From REEB481 sp964586595 (GTDB lineage Bacteria > Bacteroidota > Bacteroidia > NS11-12g > UBA955): 64,000 nt of DNA. The DNA is taken from NCBI GenBank assembly GCA_964586595.1, contig CAZPHB010000016.1:1-64000 (forward strand). The letters run 5' to 3'. The notes beneath the pieces were generated by a model that saw nothing but the letters and a program-made list of their open reading frames with translations, did no database searches and had not been told where the DNA came from. Position 1 is the first letter of the stretch; every line of letters starts with the position of its first letter. Made by a program: the position numbers and the translations under genes. Below, one piece after another: positions 61,796 to 64,000 of the stretch.

Positions 61796-63988
61796 TTATA
61801 GCAGGTGAAACACCCCCTTGAACAGTTTCACCTGCGTGCAGATGCTTTTGCCCCTTATCAGGTATATGTACACGCCTTTCGGTGCGGGTTTACCATTGAT
61901 GGTGCCATCCCAGAATGTTTTCTTATCGGTAGTGGAAAACACCATTTCGCCCCAGCGGTTGTAGATCTCGCAGCGGTAGGATTCCAGTTCCTCCAAACCC
62001 GTAATCTGAAAGGTTTCATTCAGCGCATCTCCGTTGGGACTGAACGCATTCGGAATCAGCAGCGTATAACCCGGTATTTCCTCGCGCACCCGAAACTGCC
62101 AGGTGCTGTCGTAACATCTGTTTTTCAAGTTTACCCAGTAGTTACCGGGCGTATCCACCTCCAGTATGCGGCCACGTGCGCCGGTATTCCATGACACCGC
62201 AGTGGCCGGCGGTGGATTTACCGTGATAAATGTGCTGTTGCGGTCTTTGCAGATGACATACATCTCATCCACCGGCCGGGCAGGTTCCGGAATCACCTTC
62301 ACCTCAAAAGTGTCTTCCATGGCCGTACAGCCAAAGTCTAAGCGACGGCGATACATACCCGCCTCACCAACCCTCAGGGTATCGCCCTGCTGCACATAGC
62401 GGTTGTTGTGGTACCAAGAGGTACTGCGTTGACCATAGCTACTGTCGCTGCGCAACAGGAATTGCTGGCCGTAACACAACACCGTATCCGGCAGCGGCGG
62501 CGGTGTGCGTATGGCTTGCACCCGGAAGTTGCTGTGCGCGCTGTCCAGCAGGTTGCAGCTCCAGCGGTAATAAAGTGTGGTGCGGTAGGTGCCGGTATCG
62601 GCAGGTGTAAAGCGGAAGGAATCCGCGTAGGACACATATACCACTTTACCCGAAGGGTCACTCACCTTCCATTCCATACGAATAAAATCGCGGTAGTAAT
62701 CGGCCTTCACCGCGTGCGGTACCCCGGCACAGGCCGTGCGCCCTTGAACCACCTGAACACCAGGGTTGTAGTAGGCGCCGAAAGGGATGTAGTCCTCATC
62801 AGGGAAATATGGGTCGTAAATATCAAATGAATCTATGGGGAAACCATTGTAAGCACTTTGATCAATACTATCCCAGGGAATGTAAAACGATTCAGGTTCA
62901 TAACCGCAGGCCGCTCCTTCCCGATCCGGGTAGGGAATAATGTCCGGATATTTCCTGGTAGTGATGCCCACCAACAATTGACCGGTGGGCAGTAAATGGA
63001 TGAAGGGGCTGCCGACCGAACCTTTTTGATACCCTCTGATGGCGATGGTTCTGGCCTTGATGCTGTCTTTATGTAGCACCGTAACATCGGCCTGGTACAG
63101 CGTATCCCGATGTATGTAATACAACTTCCGTCCATTCAGCGAATAACTCAGCGTGCCACTGATCGGACTGGGAAGCAGCATCAGGGACTCCGGGTCAATC
63201 AGCATTTTCTCCCGATCAAAGCGATGTATGCCAAAACCACGCGCATCTCCGCCTAATATGCAATGACTTAAATCTGGAGAAAATGCGTAGATCTTTGCAC
63301 GACCGGGTGTAGAAGGTGAACCTTTTAAAGACTGTATCACCCGCCGTACACATTTGCCATTCACAACCTCTGCCATCTCCGTAAAATAAACCTCAGGAAA
63401 TCCGGCTTTTTTATTGGAGCCGCCGCCATATAGAAATACCCTTGAACAATCAGGGGTGTATATCACATTTCTAACAATATTACTAAAATTATAATTTGAA
63501 AAAATTATGGAAGTATCGGTGAAACGGGAAGTATCCGCAGACAAATTTAGAAGATAATGAAATCCATCAGGATAACGTTTGGTATAATAATAATGGCTGT
63601 AATAGCGCAATATACTTGAACGATGATGATCTGGCATCTGTAGCATGAAGGTGGACCACCAACCGCAATCTTCATATTTGGGGAAGGCGCTGTCGGCCTG
63701 CAGGTAGCGGTTTACGATGCGTTCCCCGCATTGTCTGCCGTTCAGTTTTACACCCAGATAAAAATCACCCGCAGAGTCGGTTAAATAAGACATGTATCGG
63801 CTAAAAGAGGAATTATATTCGGTAGGCTTGTAAAACGTTGGCGGATACTGTTTGAAATCCACAACATACCCGCGATTGCCAATGGACCAGATATTGTGGT
63901 TCCTGAGCTGCGCCTGCAAAATATCCGGACCCATGGCCCCCAAGAGGGCCATGAGTCCGAATACTATGCGTTTCAAGGGGTGAGCCAT
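61796..63988 (-). CDS. T9SS surface protein with gliding-motility C-terminal domain (copy 2)
   Basis: A 730-residue exported protein (signal MAHPLKRIVFGLMALLGAMG, then PDILQAQ). It has the same length and domain order as copy 1 at 57624-59816. The N-terminal propeller-like region and the sorting domain are nearly identical, while residues ~150-190 and the two Ig-like domains (~420-600) are clearly diverged. Its ATG overlaps an upstream TAA (TAATG) exactly as in copy 1, so it belongs to a second copy of the same two-gene unit. Confidence 0.85.
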   Translation of the reverse strand: MAHPLKRIVFGLMALLGAMGPDILQAQLRNHNIWSIGNRGYVVDFKQYPPTFYKPTEYNSSFSRYMSYLTDSAGDFYLGVKLNGRQCGERIVNRYLQADSAFPKYEDCGWWSTFMLQMPDHHRSSILRYYSHYYYTKRYPDGFHYLLNLSADTSRFTDTSIIFSNYNFSNIVRNVIYTPDCSRVFLYGGGSNKKAGFPEVYFTEMAEVVNGKCVRRVIQSLKGSPSTPGRAKIYAFSPDLSHCILGGDARGFGIHRFDREKMLIDPESLMLLPSPISGTLSYSLNGRKLYYIHRDTLYQADVTVLHKDSIKARTIAIRGYQKGSVGSPFIHLLPTGQLLVGITTRKYPDIIPYPDREGAACGYEPESFYIPWDSIDQSAYNGFPIDSFDIYDPYFPDEDYIPFGAYYNPGVQVVQGRTACAGVPHAVKADYYRDFIRMEWKVSDPSGKVVYVSYADSFRFTPADTGTYRTTLYYRWSCNLLDSAHSNFRVQAIRTPPPLPDTVLCYGQQFLLRSDSSYGQRSTSWYHNNRYVQQGDTLRVGEAGMYRRRLDFGCTAMEDTFEVKVIPEPARPVDEMYVICKDRNSTFITVNPPPATAVSWNTGARGRILEVDTPGNYWVNLKNRCYDSTWQFRVREEIPGYTLLIPNAFSPNGDALNETFQITGLEELESYRCEIYNRWGEMVFSTTDKKTFWDGTINGKPAPKGVYIYLIRGKSICTQVKLFKGVFHLL
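61902..62173 (-). repeat. 272-bp block identical to 57730-58001
   Basis: Partner of the copy 1 block, encoding the same stretch before and within the sorting domain. Both blocks have the same length with no gap. Confidence 0.8.
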
Positions 63989-64000
63989 TACTGTAACATG
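63988..64000 (-). CDS. 3' end of an upstream gene cut by the window edge
   Basis: On the minus strand the last bases read ATG TTA CAG TAA, giving Met-Leu-Gln-stop. The gene at 59816 also ends Met-Leu-Gln-stop. With the shared TAATG overlap this indicates a second T9SS type A gene beyond the window. Only three codons are visible. Confidence 0.5.

Noticed and set aside
1..64000. tRNA, rRNA, CRISPR array or insertion sequence
   Set aside because: No cloverleaf-like or rRNA-like sequence, no regularly spaced repeat array and no transposase reading frame was seen. The repeats present are few and non-regular.

Overview
The window is a chromosomal segment of a member of the Bacteroidota, most likely a Chitinophagia- or Saprospiria-like environmental lineage. 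The evidence is a gliding-motility lipoprotein (GldH), several type IX secretion (T9SS) substrates with both kinds of C-terminal sorting domain, a SusC/SusD pair, a fused CcoN-CcoO cbb3 oxidase subunit, a bS16 with a long tail, and promoter-like TAnnTTTG boxes lying very close to start codons. Most of the window is dense, GC-moderate housekeeping DNA. The first ~2.2 kb and parts of the last 4.5 kb look different.

Layout. 1-2242: AT-rich accessory DNA with a decayed gene, an Mrr-type restriction endonuclease, a long attC-like imperfect palindrome and a YbjQ-like gene; this resembles an integron-type cassette array, but no integrase is visible. 2243-2934: repeat-rich, non-coding. 2935-12818: ferredoxin reductase, Rho, YifB/ComM, GldH, LpxK, an MBL-fold RNA nuclease-like protein and ClpC. 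13264-20520: DnaB, DegP/HtrA facing an ECF sigma/membrane anti-sigma-like pair that runs into dapF, then a YkgJ-type protein and a MauG-type dihaem peroxidase. 20722-23988: minus-strand rpsP-rimM-trmD-exonuclease-pseudouridine synthase operon.

24160-38132: a 14-kb all-minus-strand microaerobic respiration and stress block. It holds a FixL-like PAS histidine kinase, a response regulator fused to a CRP-type DNA-binding module, Hsp20, an unknown protein, the cbb3 oxidase with its assembly genes (ccoI, S, N-O, Q, P, G, H), a TauE/SafE-like membrane protein, a tandem universal stress protein and a small coiled-coil protein. The first PAS domain keeps the His and Arg that bind haem and sense oxygen in FixL, so I infer that the kinase senses O2 and the CRP fusion controls the neighbouring oxidase and stress genes.

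38229-57444: a NagZ-type GH3/beta-lactamase fusion, flavin reductase, a large PKD-containing T9SS surface protein, LysS, PpiD, a sialidase-fold exoprotein, thioredoxin reductase, and a four-gene SusC/SusD locus with two accessory lipoprotein/exported proteins but no glycoside hydrolase. 57624-64000: a tandemly duplicated two-gene unit. Each unit pairs a T9SS type A protein with a translationally coupled (TAATG) gliding-motility-C-terminal protein. One type A gene carries a 9-bp homopolymer exactly between its signal peptide and its mature part and is out of frame by one base, so it is either a phase-variable switch in the OFF state or a sequencing error. No tRNA, rRNA, CRISPR array or transposase was seen.
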